NCBI GenBank assembly: GCA_902805975.1
Contig: CADCUT010000033.1
Location: forward strand, 1 to 49,957
Direction of reading: 5' to 3'
DNA length: 49,957 nucleotides
From: an uncultured Rubrobacteraceae bacterium
Lineage (GTDB): Bacteria; Actinomycetota; Rubrobacteria; Rubrobacterales; Rubrobacteraceae
The translations under genes and the position numbers were made by a program. This document shows, piece by piece, positions 40,874 through 49,700 of this stretch (position 1 is the first letter of the stretch; each line of letters begins with the position of its first letter). The notes beneath the pieces were generated by a model. It saw nothing but the letters and a program-made list of their open reading frames with translations, was not told the origin of the DNA and did no database searches.

Positions 40874-42566
40874 CTTCCTCGATCATCTCGTTGACGCTCA
40901 TGCCGGACGGGATCATGGGGTAGACGTTCTTCTCCGGGTCGATGTGGAAGTCCAGGATCACACACCCGTCCCTCTCCTCGGCCCACCGGACCGCCCCCTC
41001 GACGTCGTCTCCCTCGCGCACCGTGCGCCCGGCGAGCCCGTAGGCGGCCGTGAGCTGCTCGTAGTCCGGGCCCGTGATAGGCGTCTCGGAGTAGCGGCGG
41101 TTGTGAAAGAACTGCTGCCACTGGCGGACCATGCCGAGGTAGCCGTTGTTGAGTACCGCGACCTTTATGTTCAGGCCGAAGTCCCGGATCGTGGCGAGCT
41201 CCTGGATGTTCATCTGGAAGCCGCCGTCTCCGGCGACCACCCAGACCGGATCGTCCGGGTAGGCGAACGCGACGCCCATCGCCGCCGGGAGCGAGAAGCC
41301 CATGGTGCCTAAGCCCCCGCTCGTGATGTGGCTGTTGTGCTTGGTGAACTCGAAGAACTGGGCGGCCCACATCTGGTGCTGGCCGACGTCGGTGACCAGA
41401 CGCATGTCGGGGCCTGCGACCTTCTTTATGGCCTCCATCACCTGGATCGGGCCGTACTCGTCGCGCGCCTTCTCCTCGCGCCGCCTCTCGGGCTCCCGGC
41501 TCCGGGCGAGATCCTCGCGCCAGGAGGCGCAGCCCTCGCCCTCCGGGATATCCTCGAGGTGGCCGAGCACCGAGCGCATCGCCGCCCTCGCGTCCTCGGC
41601 GATGCCGATGGTCGGCTTGACGACCTTGCCGAGCTCGGAGGGGTCGACGTCGACGTGGATGATCTTCGCGTTCGGGGCGAACTTGGCGACGGCGCCCGTG
41701 ATCCTATCGTCGAAGCGCATCCCGACGGCGAAGAGGAGGTCGGACCGGTCTATGGCCCTGTTCACGCTCGCCTGCCCGTGCATCCCCGGCCACCCGAGGT
41801 AGAGCGGGTGGTCGTCTGGGAAAGCGCTTATGCCGAGCAGGGTGGTGACGACCGGGATGCCGGTCCGCTCGGCCAGCAGCCTCAGCTCCTTCTCAGCCCC
41901 CGCGAGCGTGACGCCGTGGCCGGCCAGAATCAGGGGCCGCTTGGCGTTCCTGAGGAGCATCGCGGCCCGCTCCAGCGCCGGCGACTCGACGGGGACTTGC
42001 GCCTCGCGCAACCGGCGGTACCCGTTGTCGTTGCAGGCGGCGAACTGGACGTCCTTCGGCACGTCCACGAGGACGGGGCCGGGCCTCCCGCTGCGCGCGA
42101 TCTCGAACGCCCGGCGCATCGTCGGGTACAGCTCGTCCGGGTCCTCTACGAGAAAGGAGTGCTTCGTGAAGGGCAGCGTCATGCCCATCACGTTCGTCTC
42201 CTGAAAGGAGTCCTTGCCAAGGGCAGGACGGCCGACCTGCCCCGTTATGGCCACGAGCGGGACGGAGTCCATCTGCGCCGTCGCGAGCCCGGTGACGAGG
42301 TTCGTAGCCCCGGGGCCGCTCGTCGCGACCACCACGCCGACGCGGTTCGTCGCGCGGGCGTAGCCGTCGGCGGCGTGGGCGGCGGCCTGCTCGTGGCGGG
42401 TCAGGACGTGCTTTAGCGGGTAGTCAGGGAGGGCGTCGTAGAAAGGCATGATCGCGCCGCCCGGGTACCCGAAGAGGTACTCGACCCCCTCGTCCAGCAG
42501 GGCCTCGCACATGGCTTCACTGCCCGTGCGCGGCTTGTATTCGACGTTGAAAGCGGTGTTCTCCAT
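40863..42566 (-). CDS. ilvB: Acetolactate synthase large subunit
   Basis: The product has 567 residues. The TPP-activating Glu59 is in LTRHEQAAAHAADGYARA, the FAD/TPP domains follow in standard order (GVVVATSGPGATNLVTGLAT, GWPGMHGQASVNRAIDRSDL), and the TPP motif GDGGFQMNIQELATIRDFGL to NN spans 446-474. LGTMGFSLPAAMGVAFAYPD is also typical. It makes 2-acetolactate or 2-aceto-2-hydroxybutyrate, the first shared branched-chain step. ATG 42566 follows AGGATGGG. A leader with attenuator-like features precedes it. It is translationally coupled to the unusual small subunit. Confidence 0.96.
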   Translation of the reverse strand: MENTAFNVEYKPRTGSEAMCEALLDEGVEYLFGYPGGAIMPFYDALPDYPLKHVLTRHEQAAAHAADGYARATNRVGVVVATSGPGATNLVTGLATAQMDSVPLVAITGQVGRPALGKDSFQETNVMGMTLPFTKHSFLVEDPDELYPTMRRAFEIARSGRPGPVLVDVPKDVQFAACNDNGYRRLREAQVPVESPALERAAMLLRNAKRPLILAGHGVTLAGAEKELRLLAERTGIPVVTTLLGISAFPDDHPLYLGWPGMHGQASVNRAIDRSDLLFAVGMRFDDRITGAVAKFAPNAKIIHVDVDPSELGKVVKPTIGIAEDARAAMRSVLGHLEDIPEGEGCASWREDLARSREPERRREEKARDEYGPIQVMEAIKKVAGPDMRLVTDVGQHQMWAAQFFEFTKHNSHITSGGLGTMGFSLPAAMGVAFAYPDDPVWVVAGDGGFQMNIQELATIRDFGLNIKVAVLNNGYLGMVRQWQQFFHNRRYSETPITGPDYEQLTAAYGLAGRTVREGDDVEGAVRWAEERDGCVILDFHIDPEKNVYPMIPSGMSVNEMIEEDGA

Positions 42567-42618
42567 GGTTATCCCATCCTCGTTTATCGGTCTTGAAAGA
42601 GAAGCCTCTAGGCCGGAG

Positions 42619-42834
42619 GGCGGGAAATACCGCCGCTAGGCCCTAGGCGAACCGGAGGGCGCCGCCCCGGCCCGCCCCGATAATTAGTCGTAGGGCGGAG
42701 GGTACGGCTAGCGAGGGTACTCGCGGGTGGATGGGGGGCGTGAGCAGGCGCAGGATCTTGAGCATCAGGCCCGAGACCTTCTTCTGCGCCGTTTTTGAGA
42801 CTTCCGTCAAAGATCCTCGCTCACATATCTGCAC
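42619..42834 (-). promoter_or_regulatory. Leader-peptide attenuator before ilvB
   Basis: A minus-strand frame from GTG 42834 (or ATG 42765) to TAG at 42643 ends with LMLKILRLLTPPIHPRVPSL then AVPSALRLIIGAGRGGALRF: rich in Leu, Ile and Val. Its CTA CGA CTA ATT ATC codons (about 42679-42693) are followed by two alternative structures. GGGCGGG (mRNA, complement of 42671-42677) can pair with 42618-42624, or 42630-42634 can pair with 42619-42623 as a small GC hairpin followed by a pyrimidine-rich tract. The two exclude each other. The core CTACGACTAA also occurs in the leuA leader. Confidence 0.55.
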
Positions 42835-42868
42835 AAGTGTCGTGAAGGGTTACATAACGGTAGAGGGA

Positions 42869-42874
42869 TGTCAA
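42869..42874 (-). promoter_or_regulatory. Candidate -35 element of the ilvB operon
   Basis: A consensus TTGACA lies on the minus strand about 35 bases before the leader-peptide GTG. No good -10 box sits at the usual spacing; TAACCC at 16 bp is weak. If used, transcription would begin about ten bases before the leader peptide start. Confidence 0.35.
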
Positions 42875-42952
42875 GAAGGTGCGAGGTCGCCCGCTTCGCG
42901 GGCTTTGTAGGCTCGAGGAGCGGGTTGTCGGGCCCCCGCCCCGCCAACCACC

Positions 42953-42977
42953 CCTAGAACCTCAAACCTAGAACCTA
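42953..42977 (-). repeat. Heptanucleotide repeat units
   Basis: Read on the minus strand: AGGTTCT, AGGTTTG, AGGTTCT, AGG. The period of 7 and AGG heads match the arrays elsewhere in the window. It lies between thrB and the ilvB leader. Confidence 0.8.
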
Positions 42978-43119
42978 AAAGACCGGGACGGTTGGAGGGG
43001 TCTGGCCGCCCCGGCCACGACACAAGGCTAGCCGAAGGCCCGGTGGGGCGGATCGGCCGATAGGATGATTTTCCGTACTCCAGCGGTACGATCCGCGCCG
43101 CGGCACCATCTCTACTACT

Positions 43120-43147
43120 GATACCTGAAACCTGATACTTGATGCCT
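43120..43147 (-). repeat. Heptanucleotide repeat array (4 units)
   Basis: Read on the minus strand: AGGCATC, AAGTATC, AGGTTTC, AGGTATC, four units in exact 7-bp register. It lies just beyond the thrB stop, where a terminator would be expected, but it has no hairpin of its own. Confidence 0.85.
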
Positions 43148-43154
43148 CTCCGCC

Positions 43155-44048
43155 CTACGGCTCGACCCGCGCGCCCATGAGGTCCACGTCCAGCGCCCAG
43201 GAACGCGCCGTCGTCCCTCGCGCCTCGAAGGTCTTTTTCATGGCGGCGGCGACGGCGGGGGCCAGGTCTCGCGGGGTGAAGGCGAGTACCGTCGGGCCCG
43301 AGCCCGAGAGGCATGCGCCGTGGGCGCCCGCCTCCAGCGCGGCTTCTATGACGCCTTCGAGGCCCGGGACGAGGTGGGCGCGGTAGGGCTGGTGGAGGCG
43401 GTCCTGCATGGCGACGCGCAGCAGGTCGTACTCTCCCGTGGCCAGCGCCCCGAGAAGGAGGCCGGAGCGTCCGACGTTGAAGACGGCGTCCCGGTGGGGG
43501 ACGTTCTCGGGCAGGGCGCGTCTCGCCGCGGTGGTCGAGACGGCGAAGTCCGGGACGGCTACGGCTACGGCGAGGTCCTTCGGTTCGAGGCGCACGGCGC
43601 TTATGCCGGTGGGGGTTAGGGTGCCTATGACGAGGCCGCCGAGGAGGGCCGGGGCGGCGTTGTCCGGGTGGCCGTCGAGCTCGCAGACGATGTTGAGGAG
43701 GTCGGGGGCGGCGATCTGCCCGCCGAAGAGCTCGTTCGCGGCGACCGCCCCGCCCACGAGCGCGGCGGCGCTCCCCCCGAGCCCCCGCGTCGGCGGTATG
43801 TCGTTCTCCTGCACGAGCCTGAAGTGCGCGTCCGGCTCCCCGACGACCTCGGCCACGAACCGGGCCGCCCGGTAGGCCGGATGCTCCGGGCCGCGCGGGA
43901 CGAGCTCATCGCCCGTACCGGAGACCTCTATCTCGGGGTGCTGCGCCCGGTCCATGGCTATCCGCATGCTCAAGGAGAGCGCGAGCCCGACCGCGTCGTA
44001 GCCGGGCCCCAGGTTCGCCGAGGTGGCCGGGACGCGGACGGAGATCAC
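43155..44048 (-). CDS. thrB: Homoserine kinase
   Basis: The product has 297 residues of the GHMP kinase family. The start is GTG 44048, overlapping the thrC stop (GTGA), and gives the typical N-terminus VISVRVPATSANLGPGYDAV followed by GLALSL. The ATP loop is PPTRGLGGSAAALVGGAVAA, and the C-terminal motif is GAHGACLSGSGPTVLAF. It phosphorylates homoserine for threonine synthesis. The order thrC-thrB, with translation coupling, matches adjacent steps of the pathway. Heptanucleotide repeats lie directly after it. Confidence 0.95.
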   Translation of the reverse strand: MISVRVPATSANLGPGYDAVGLALSLSMRIAMDRAQHPEIEVSGTGDELVPRGPEHPAYRAARFVAEVVGEPDAHFRLVQENDIPPTRGLGGSAAALVGGAVAANELFGGQIAAPDLLNIVCELDGHPDNAAPALLGGLVIGTLTPTGISAVRLEPKDLAVAVAVPDFAVSTTAARRALPENVPHRDAVFNVGRSGLLLGALATGEYDLLRVAMQDRLHQPYRAHLVPGLEGVIEAALEAGAHGACLSGSGPTVLAFTPRDLAPAVAAAMKKTFEARGTTARSWALDVDLMGARVEP

Positions 44049-45121
44049 GGCCCGCGCCTCTCCATTCGTCCGGCCACGGCCTCGAAGGTCGCCCCCACAG
44101 GCTCCGGAAGCTCGACCCTGCTCAGGATGACGTCCGGGTCCTTGAGCCCGTGCCCCGTCAACACGCTGACCACCGTGCCCCCGGGTCCGCGTCCCTCCCC
44201 GACGAGCTTCAGGAGCCCCGCGAGTCCGGCCGCGCTCGCCGGCTCGCAGAAGAGGCCCTCCTCCCTGGCGAGCAGCTCCTGGGCCGCGAGTATCTCGTCG
44301 TCCGTCACGCTCTCTATGGCGCCGCCGGACTCGCGGGCGGCGGCGAGCGCGCCCTCGCGGCTCGCGGGGGCCCCGATCCTGATGGCGCTCGCCACCGTCT
44401 CCGGGCTCTCGAAGTCGTGGCCGGCCACGAGCGGCGAGGCCCCCTCCGCCTGAAAGCCCAGCATCCGGGGCGCGGTGTCCGTGTACCCGGCCTCGCGCCA
44501 CTCGGAGAAGCCCTTCCAGTAGGAGGTGATGTTGCCCGCGTTGCCGACCGGCAGCGCCATCGCGTCCGGGGGGGCGCCGAGCACCTCGCAGACCTCGAAG
44601 GCGCCGGTCTTCTGGCCCTCGATCCGGTCGGGGTTCACGGAGTTGACGAGCGTTACGTCCTCGCGGTCGTTGGCTATCTCCTGCGAGATCCGCAAGGCCG
44701 CGTCGAAGTTGCCCTCTATCTGCACGATCTCCGCCCCGTGCGCCAGGACCTGCACCGCCTTGCCCAGGGCTATCTTCCCTGCCGGTACGACCACGAAGCA
44801 CCGGATGCCGGCTCTCGCCGCGTACGCCGCCGCCGACGCCGCCGTGTTCCCGGTCGAGGCGCAGACGGCAAACCGGCTCCCGGCGGCGACGGCCCGGCTC
44901 ATGGCGACCGTCATCCCCCTGTCTTTAAAGGACGCCGTAGGGTTCATCCCCTCGAACTTCAGGAACAGCCGGGCACCTATACGTTCGGAGAGCGCAGGCG
45001 CCTCGATGAGGGGCGTGTCCCCCTCCCCGATAGTGGTGACCGCCCCCTCGGGTATCGGCGGCAACCACTCCCGGAACCGCCGTATAACGCCCTGCCTGAA
45101 CACCCGCGTCCCAACGTCCAT
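44045..45121 (-). CDS. thrC: Threonine synthase
   Basis: The product has 358 residues, the shorter bacterial type. PLP Lys is in NPTASFKDRGMTVAMSRAVA; the phosphate loop is PVGNAGNITSYWKGFSEW; CASTGNTAASAAAYAARAGI and FCEPASAAGLAGLLKLVGEG are typical. It converts O-phosphohomoserine to threonine. The start is ATG 45121, after GGAAAGG. With thrB it supplies threonine, which could feed isoleucine through a threonine deaminase that is not in the window; cimA offers a second route. Confidence 0.95.
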   Translation of the reverse strand: MDVGTRVFRQGVIRRFREWLPPIPEGAVTTIGEGDTPLIEAPALSERIGARLFLKFEGMNPTASFKDRGMTVAMSRAVAAGSRFAVCASTGNTAASAAAYAARAGIRCFVVVPAGKIALGKAVQVLAHGAEIVQIEGNFDAALRISQEIANDREDVTLVNSVNPDRIEGQKTGAFEVCEVLGAPPDAMALPVGNAGNITSYWKGFSEWREAGYTDTAPRMLGFQAEGASPLVAGHDFESPETVASAIRIGAPASREGALAAARESGGAIESVTDDEILAAQELLAREEGLFCEPASAAGLAGLLKLVGEGRGPGGTVVSVLTGHGLKDPDVILSRVELPEPVGATFEAVAGRMERRGP

Positions 45122-45250
45122 AAGAGACCAGCCTTTCCTGAGAGAACGCCCCGTACTCTACCGACCAAGTGCCGCGGAGGGTAGTCCGCAGGAGTATCAC
45201 GCCGTCCCACAGGCTTTCAAGAAGCGTGGCGACGGTATGCCGCGTTTAGT

Positions 45251-45316
45251 AGGCTTCAGGTATCAGGTGTCAGGCATCAGGAGAACCTGAAACCCGTAGC
45301 CTGAGACCTGACACCT
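45251..45316. repeat. Heptanucleotide arrays in inverted orientation (hairpin)
   Basis: Left: AGGCTTC, AGGTATC, AGGTGTC, AGGCATC (45251-45278). Right, read on the minus strand: AGGTGTC, AGGTCTC, AGGCTAC, GGGTTTC (45316 back to 45289). The facing arrays can pair imperfectly into a long stem. The element lies between the divergent genes thrC and rmlB and ends ten bases before the rmlB ribosome site. Confidence 0.88.
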
Positions 45317-45331
45317 ACAAAGAGGAGCATC

Positions 45332-46405
45332 TTGGCAGAGGAGAGACCTACCGTTCTGGTCACCGGCGGCGCCGGGTTTATCGGCGGCAACTTCGTGCTT
45401 GGCGCGGCCGGGCGTATGGGGGTGGTGAACCTGGACGCCCTCACCTACGCCGGAAACCCGCGCACGCTCGCCCCCGTGGCCGACGACCCCGACCACGTCT
45501 TCGTGCGGGGCAGGATCGGCGACCGGGACCTCGTGGCGCGGCTGCTCGCCGAACACAGGCCCACGGCGGTCGTCAACTTCGCCGCCGAGACGCACGTAGA
45601 CCGCTCCATAGACGGGCCATCCGTCTTCGTCCAGACCAACGTCGTCGAGACGCAAGGACTCCTCGACGCGGTCCTTGACTACTGGAGGGGCCTTGAGGGG
45701 GAGACGCGGGACGCCTTCCGGTTCCTGCACGTCTCCACGGACGAGGTCTACGGGACGCTCGGGCCGACGGGCTCCTTCACGGAGGAGAGCCCCTACAAAC
45801 CGAACTCGCCGTACTCGGCCTCCAAGGCGGCATCGGACCATTTCGTGCGGGCCTACCACCACACGTACGGGCTGCCGGTGCTCACCACGAACTGCTCCAA
45901 CAACTACGGGCCCTACCACTTCCCCGAGAAGCTGATACCGCTCATGATCCTGAACGCCTTACGCGGTCGCCCGCTCCCGGTCTACGGCGACGGCCAGCAG
46001 GTCCGCGACTGGCTCTACGTCGGGGACCACTGCCGCGCCATCGAGAGGGTGCTCGAGAGGGGCGTGCCGGGCGAGGTGTACAACGTCGGCGGCCACAACG
46101 AGCGGACGAACCTCGAGGTCGTAAAGACCATCTGCGCCCTGCTCGACGAGCTCGCGCCGGGCTCACCGCACGCGCCGCACGAGTCGCTCATCACCTTTGT
46201 CGAGGACAGGCCCGGGCACGATAGGCGCTACGCCATCGACGCGGGGAAGATCGAACGGGATCTCGGCTGGACGCCCCGGGAGACGTTCGAGTCCGGCATG
46301 AGGAAGACCGTGGGCTGGTATCTGGAGAACCGGGAGTGGTGCGAGGGCGTCCTCTCCGGCGGCTACCGCCAGGAGCGGCTGGGCCTCGGTGGTGGGCGGT
46401 CTTGA
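45332..46405 (+). CDS. rmlB: dTDP-glucose 4,6-dehydratase
   Basis: The product has 357 residues of the extended SDR type. It shows [11 protein letters not shown] for NAD+ binding, [42 protein letters not shown] with Thr-Asp-Glu catalytic residues, and [20 protein letters not shown] with Tyr and Lys. The second step of dTDP-L-rhamnose synthesis is thus assigned. The start is TTG 45332, after GAGGAG. It is coupled to rmlA (TTGA overlap). A heptanucleotide hairpin is directly upstream. Confidence 0.95.
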   Translation: MAEERPTVLVTGGAGFIGGNFVLGAAGRMGVVNLDALTYAGNPRTLAPVADDPDHVFVRGRIGDRDLVARLLAEHRPTAVVNFAAETHVDRSIDGPSVFVQTNVVETQGLLDAVLDYWRGLEGETRDAFRFLHVSTDEVYGTLGPTGSFTEESPYKPNSPYSASKAASDHFVRAYHHTYGLPVLTTNCSNNYGPYHFPEKLIPLMILNALRGRPLPVYGDGQQVRDWLYVGDHCRAIERVLERGVPGEVYNVGGHNERTNLEVVKTICALLDELAPGSPHAPHESLITFVEDRPGHDRRYAIDAGKIERDLGWTPRETFESGMRKTVGWYLENREWCEGVLSGGYRQERLGLGGGRS

Positions 46406-47283
46406 AAGGGATAGTGCTCGCCGGCGGGTCGGGGACGCGGCTGTACCCGCTGACCCACGCGGTCAGCAAGCAGCTCCTGCCCGTCTACGACAAGCCCATG
46501 ATCTACTACCCGCTATCCACCCTCATGCTCGCGGGCATCCGCGAGATCCTCGTAATCTCCACCCCCCACGACCTCCCCCGTTTCAGGGACCTGCTCGGCG
46601 ACGGCTCCGGTTGGGGCCTGAGCTTCGAGTACGCCGTCCAGCCCGAGCCCAGAGGCCTCGCTGACGCCTTCGTCGTGGGCAAGGACTTCGTCGGCCGGGA
46701 CGACGTCTCTCTCGTGCTAGGGGACAACATCTTCTACGGCGAGGGCTTCGTGGACCAGCTGGAGCGGGCGGCGGGCGGCGGGGTCGGCGCCACCGTCTTC
46801 GGGTACTACGTAAGAGACCCCGAGCGCTACGGCGTCGTCGAGTTCGATGGTGACGGGAAGGTCCTCTCCATCGAGGAGAAGCCCGCGTCGCCGCGGTCGC
46901 ACTACGCCGTGACGGGGCTCTACTTCTACGACAACAGGGTGGTCGAGGTGGCGGAGAACCTGGAGCCTTCGGCGCGGGGGGAGATCGAGATAACCGACGT
47001 CAACGTGGACTACCTCAAGCGCGACGAGCTCAGGGTGGAGATCATGGGCCGCGGCATGGCGTGGCTGGATGCCGGCACGCACGAGTCCTTGCAGCAGGCC
47101 GGCAACTTTATAGAGACCATCGAGCAGCGCCAGGGACTCAAGATCGGCTCCCCCGAGGAGATCTCCTACCGCAAGGGCTACATCGACGCCGGACAACTGG
47201 AGGCTCTTGCGGCCCCGATGACGAAGAACGACTATGGCCGGTACCTGCTCGAGCTCCTGAAGGACGGAGGCCCCGTAACGTGA
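46402..47283 (+). CDS. rmlA: Glucose-1-phosphate thymidylyltransferase
   Basis: The product has 293 residues. TTG 46402 overlaps the rmlB stop and gives the standard start [20 protein letters not shown], then [20 protein letters not shown]. Further marks are [60 protein letters not shown] and [20 protein letters not shown]. It makes dTDP-glucose from glucose 1-phosphate and dTTP, the first step of the rhamnose route. It overlaps rmlC by GTGA. Confidence 0.96.
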   Translation: MKGIVLAGGSGTRLYPLTHAVSKQLLPVYDKPMIYYPLSTLMLAGIREILVISTPHDLPRFRDLLGDGSGWGLSFEYAVQPEPRGLADAFVVGKDFVGRDDVSLVLGDNIFYGEGFVDQLERAAGGGVGATVFGYYVRDPERYGVVEFDGDGKVLSIEEKPASPRSHYAVTGLYFYDNRVVEVAENLEPSARGEIEITDVNVDYLKRDELRVEIMGRGMAWLDAGTHESLQQAGNFIETIEQRQGLKIGSPEEISYRKGYIDAGQLEALAAPMTKNDYGRYLLELLKDGGPVT

Positions 47284-47849
47284 ACGTGATAGAGACGGAT
47301 CTTCCCGGCGTCCTGATCCTGGAGCCAAAGGTCTTCGGCGACGACCGCGGCTTCTTCATGGAGACCTGGAACGGCCGCCGCTACGAGGAGCTCGGCGTCC
47401 CGGGTGCGGAGCTTCGCTTCGTTCAGGACAACCTCTCCTTCTCCGCCCACGGCGTCCTGCGCGGCCTCCACTTCCAGAACCCACGGGCCCAGGGCAAGCT
47501 CGTCTCCGTCCTTCGGGGCGAGGTCTTCGACGTCGCGGTGGATATCCGCACGGGCTCCCCGACCTTCGGCCGCTGGACGGGCGTGACGCTCTCCGCCGAG
47601 AACAAGCGCCAGTTCTGGGTCCCCCCGGACTTTGCCCACGGCTTCGTCGTCACGGGCGAGGACGCGCTTTTCTCGTACAAGTGCACCGAATACTACGCCC
47701 CCGAGCACGACGGCTCCCTTCTCTGGAACGACCCGGAGATAGGTATCGAGTGGCCCGTCGAGGCACCGACCCTCTCGAACAAGGACGCCTCGGCCCCGCC
47801 CCTGGCCGGGATGCCGGAAGGTTCGCTTCCCCGCTACGAGCAGGCCTAG
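47280..47849 (+). CDS. rmlC: dTDP-4-dehydrorhamnose 3,5-epimerase
   Basis: The product has 189 residues of the RmlC cupin family. GTG 47280 overlaps the rmlA stop; GTG 47286 is an alternative. Motifs are [40 protein letters not shown] with the catalytic His, [39 protein letters not shown] with the catalytic Tyr, and [14 protein letters not shown]. It performs the double epimerisation before the final reduction. The reductase gene rmlD is not in the window. Confidence 0.95.
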   Translation: MNVIETDLPGVLILEPKVFGDDRGFFMETWNGRRYEELGVPGAELRFVQDNLSFSAHGVLRGLHFQNPRAQGKLVSVLRGEVFDVAVDIRTGSPTFGRWTGVTLSAENKRQFWVPPDFAHGFVVTGEDALFSYKCTEYYAPEHDGSLLWNDPEIGIEWPVEAPTLSNKDASAPPLAGMPEGSLPRYEQA

Positions 47850-47864
47850 GAGCAAGGCTAGGAC

Positions 47865-48260
47865 GTGGCCAACCCCTTCGACGCCCTCGCGGGGCACCGC
47901 TACATCCGCCTGAGCACCTTTCGTAGGAGCGGCAAGGCTGTTCCTACGCCGGTCTGGTTCGCCCGGGTCGGCGAGAACCTCTACGTCGTTACCGGCCGCA
48001 ACACCGGCAAGGCCAAGCGCATCCGTAACAACCCCGGCGTGGCGCTCGCCCCGAGCGACTTCAGGGGCCGCCCGAAAGGCCGCGACCTGCGCGCCGTCGC
48101 CCGGCTGACGGGGGAGCAGAAGGGCGGCGCCGCCGACCGGGCGCTCGGGAGCAAGTACGGCTGGCAGTACCGCGCCTTCAAGCTCGTGGAGAGGCTGCTC
48201 GGCTCCGCGGACGACCTCGTCTTCCTGGAGCTCAGCCCGCCCGCCCAGAGAGGAGACTAG
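47865..48260 (+). CDS. PPOX class F420-dependent/flavin oxidoreductase-like protein
   Basis: The product has 131 residues from GTG 47865. The split-barrel pattern HRYIRLSTFRRSGKAVPTPV, WFARVGENLYVVTGRNTGKA, KRIRNNPGVALAPSDFRGRP matches PPOX-type proteins, with the T-G-x-x-x-x-K-x-x-R-I-R-x-N-P segment typical of the F420-binding group. It probably uses F420H2 or a flavin in reduction of an unknown substrate. It follows rmlC by 16 bases and precedes the dehalogenase-like gene by four, so all may share one transcript although their functions look unrelated. Confidence 0.85.
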   Translation: MANPFDALAGHRYIRLSTFRRSGKAVPTPVWFARVGENLYVVTGRNTGKAKRIRNNPGVALAPSDFRGRPKGRDLRAVARLTGEQKGGAADRALGSKYGWQYRAFKLVERLLGSADDLVFLELSPPAQRGD

Positions 48261-48264
48261 GACC

Positions 48265-49137
48265 TTGTACGAGGGTTTCGAGACGGAGACGGTCGACGTA
48301 GGAGGGGTCGAGATCCTGGCCCGCAAAGCCGGGAGCGGCCCGCCGCTCCTCCTCCTGCACGGCAACCCCCAGACGCACACGATGTGGCACCTCGTGGCGC
48401 CCGCGCTGGCAGACGACTTCACGGTGGTGGCTACGGATCTTCGCGGCTACGGCGACTCCTCAAAGCCCGTCTCGGACGAGGAACATACCCCGTACTCCAA
48501 ACGAACGATGGCCCGGGACCAGATAGGCGTGATGCAACACTTCGGCTTCGAGCGCTTTGCCCTGTGCGGCCACGACCGCGGCGGGAGGGTCGGCTACCGC
48601 ATGGCCCTCGACCACCCCGGGGTAGTAACGAAGCTCGCCGTGCTCGACATCGTCCCCACCTGGGAGGCTTTCTCGCGGGCGGACATGGCGTTCGGGATGG
48701 GCTACTGGCACTGGTTCTTCCTCGCCCAGCCGTTCGACCTGCCAGAGCGCCTGCTCGCCGCCGACCCCAAGAAATCCCTCTTCAGGGGCGGCAGCGAGAC
48801 CTTCCACCCGGAGGCGATGGAGGAGTACGTGCGCTGCCTGCGCAACCCCGAGACCATCCACGCGATCTGCGAGGACTACCGGGCCGCCGCCACCATAGAC
48901 TTCCTCCACGACGCCGAAGACCGCGAGGCGGGCCGGCGCATAACCTGCCCCGTGCGCGCCCTCTGGGGCAGCCAGGGCAACCTCGATGGGTGGTACGACG
49001 TGCTTGCGGTCTGGCGCGGCTGGGCCGACGACGTGGACGGGCGGGCCATAGACTCCGGCCACTACATCCCGGAAGAGGCGCCGGAGGAGACGCTGGCGGA
49101 GGTGCAGGAGTTCTTCGGCGAAGATAGCGGTCGCTGA
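48265..49137 (+). CDS. Alpha/beta hydrolase of the fluoroacetate (haloacetate) dehalogenase type
   Basis: The product has 290 residues. Catalytic and binding residues of fluoroacetate dehalogenases are all present, at almost the same numbers as in the Burkholderia FA1 enzyme: nucleophile Asp104 with Arg105 and Arg108 (GHDRGGRVGYRMALDHP) for carboxylate binding, Asp128 (LAVLDIVPT), halide-pocket His149 and Trp150 (YWHWFFLAQPF), Tyr205 (EDYRAAATIDF) and His266 (DSGHYIPEEAPEE). HGNPQTHTMWHLVAP and ATDLRGYGDSSKP are also typical. The enzyme should displace halide from a haloacetate. Whether that is the natural substrate here is unknown. TTG 48265 follows GAGGAG. Confidence 0.85.
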   Translation: MYEGFETETVDVGGVEILARKAGSGPPLLLLHGNPQTHTMWHLVAPALADDFTVVATDLRGYGDSSKPVSDEEHTPYSKRTMARDQIGVMQHFGFERFALCGHDRGGRVGYRMALDHPGVVTKLAVLDIVPTWEAFSRADMAFGMGYWHWFFLAQPFDLPERLLAADPKKSLFRGGSETFHPEAMEEYVRCLRNPETIHAICEDYRAAATIDFLHDAEDREAGRRITCPVRALWGSQGNLDGWYDVLAVWRGWADDVDGRAIDSGHYIPEEAPEETLAEVQEFFGEDSGR

Positions 49138-49700
49138 GCCCACCCCGGAGCCCGGGCGAGTTCCGAAGCCGCTCCCACGACCGGTGTTCGGTTCGCGCGG
49201 AAGCGCGCCGGGGAGACGAAGTGTTGGCAGGTTCTCTGCCGGTCCCGTCGTTACGGTGGCTTTCTCGATTCCTGGCTTACCGGCGTTCGCAGGTTTACGG
49301 GCGCTTGTAGAGCGAGGACGCCGCTCTTTCGAGCTTCAAGTCGCGCATCGCGCCCCCGATGCCTCATTAGCTGTAGGTTTTGAGTGATCCAGACGGCGTC
49401 TTTCGGTAGCCACCAGGTGCCGCGAACGCGGCGGAACATTGCCCGGCCGGATTGGAACCCAGCTCCCTTACGCCCGGGACGACCCCAACCTTATCGTGGT
49501 CGCCAGAACGTGGAAGCGACGAGTAAGGAGCGGGATGTCCAGGCAAGGAGCGTTGATAGCCTTCGGGATCCTCACCCGCCAACGGGAGGTCCGGAACGGG
49601 GGCCATTGGGGAGGCGATAGGGAAGGGAACCGGCGACCGCGGCGTTCGGACGAGGCTCGTGAGATCTCCAGGGCAGGACGGCTGCTGCGGACGGTTCTTC
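49138..49700. other. No gene recognised
   Basis: About 560 bases between the dehalogenase-like gene and the convergent glycosyltransferase. Short open frames exist on both strands but none shows a protein pattern. No tRNA-like fold, heptanucleotide array or strong terminator was seen. Confidence 0.5.

Noticed and set aside
41328-42416. Plus-strand frame opposite ilvB
   Set aside because: Antisense shadow of a well-conserved gene, with no domain and no ribosome site.
43120-45316. Possible CRISPR array suggested by the short repeats
   Set aside because: The unit is 7 bp in direct tandem with no spacers, and no cas gene is present.
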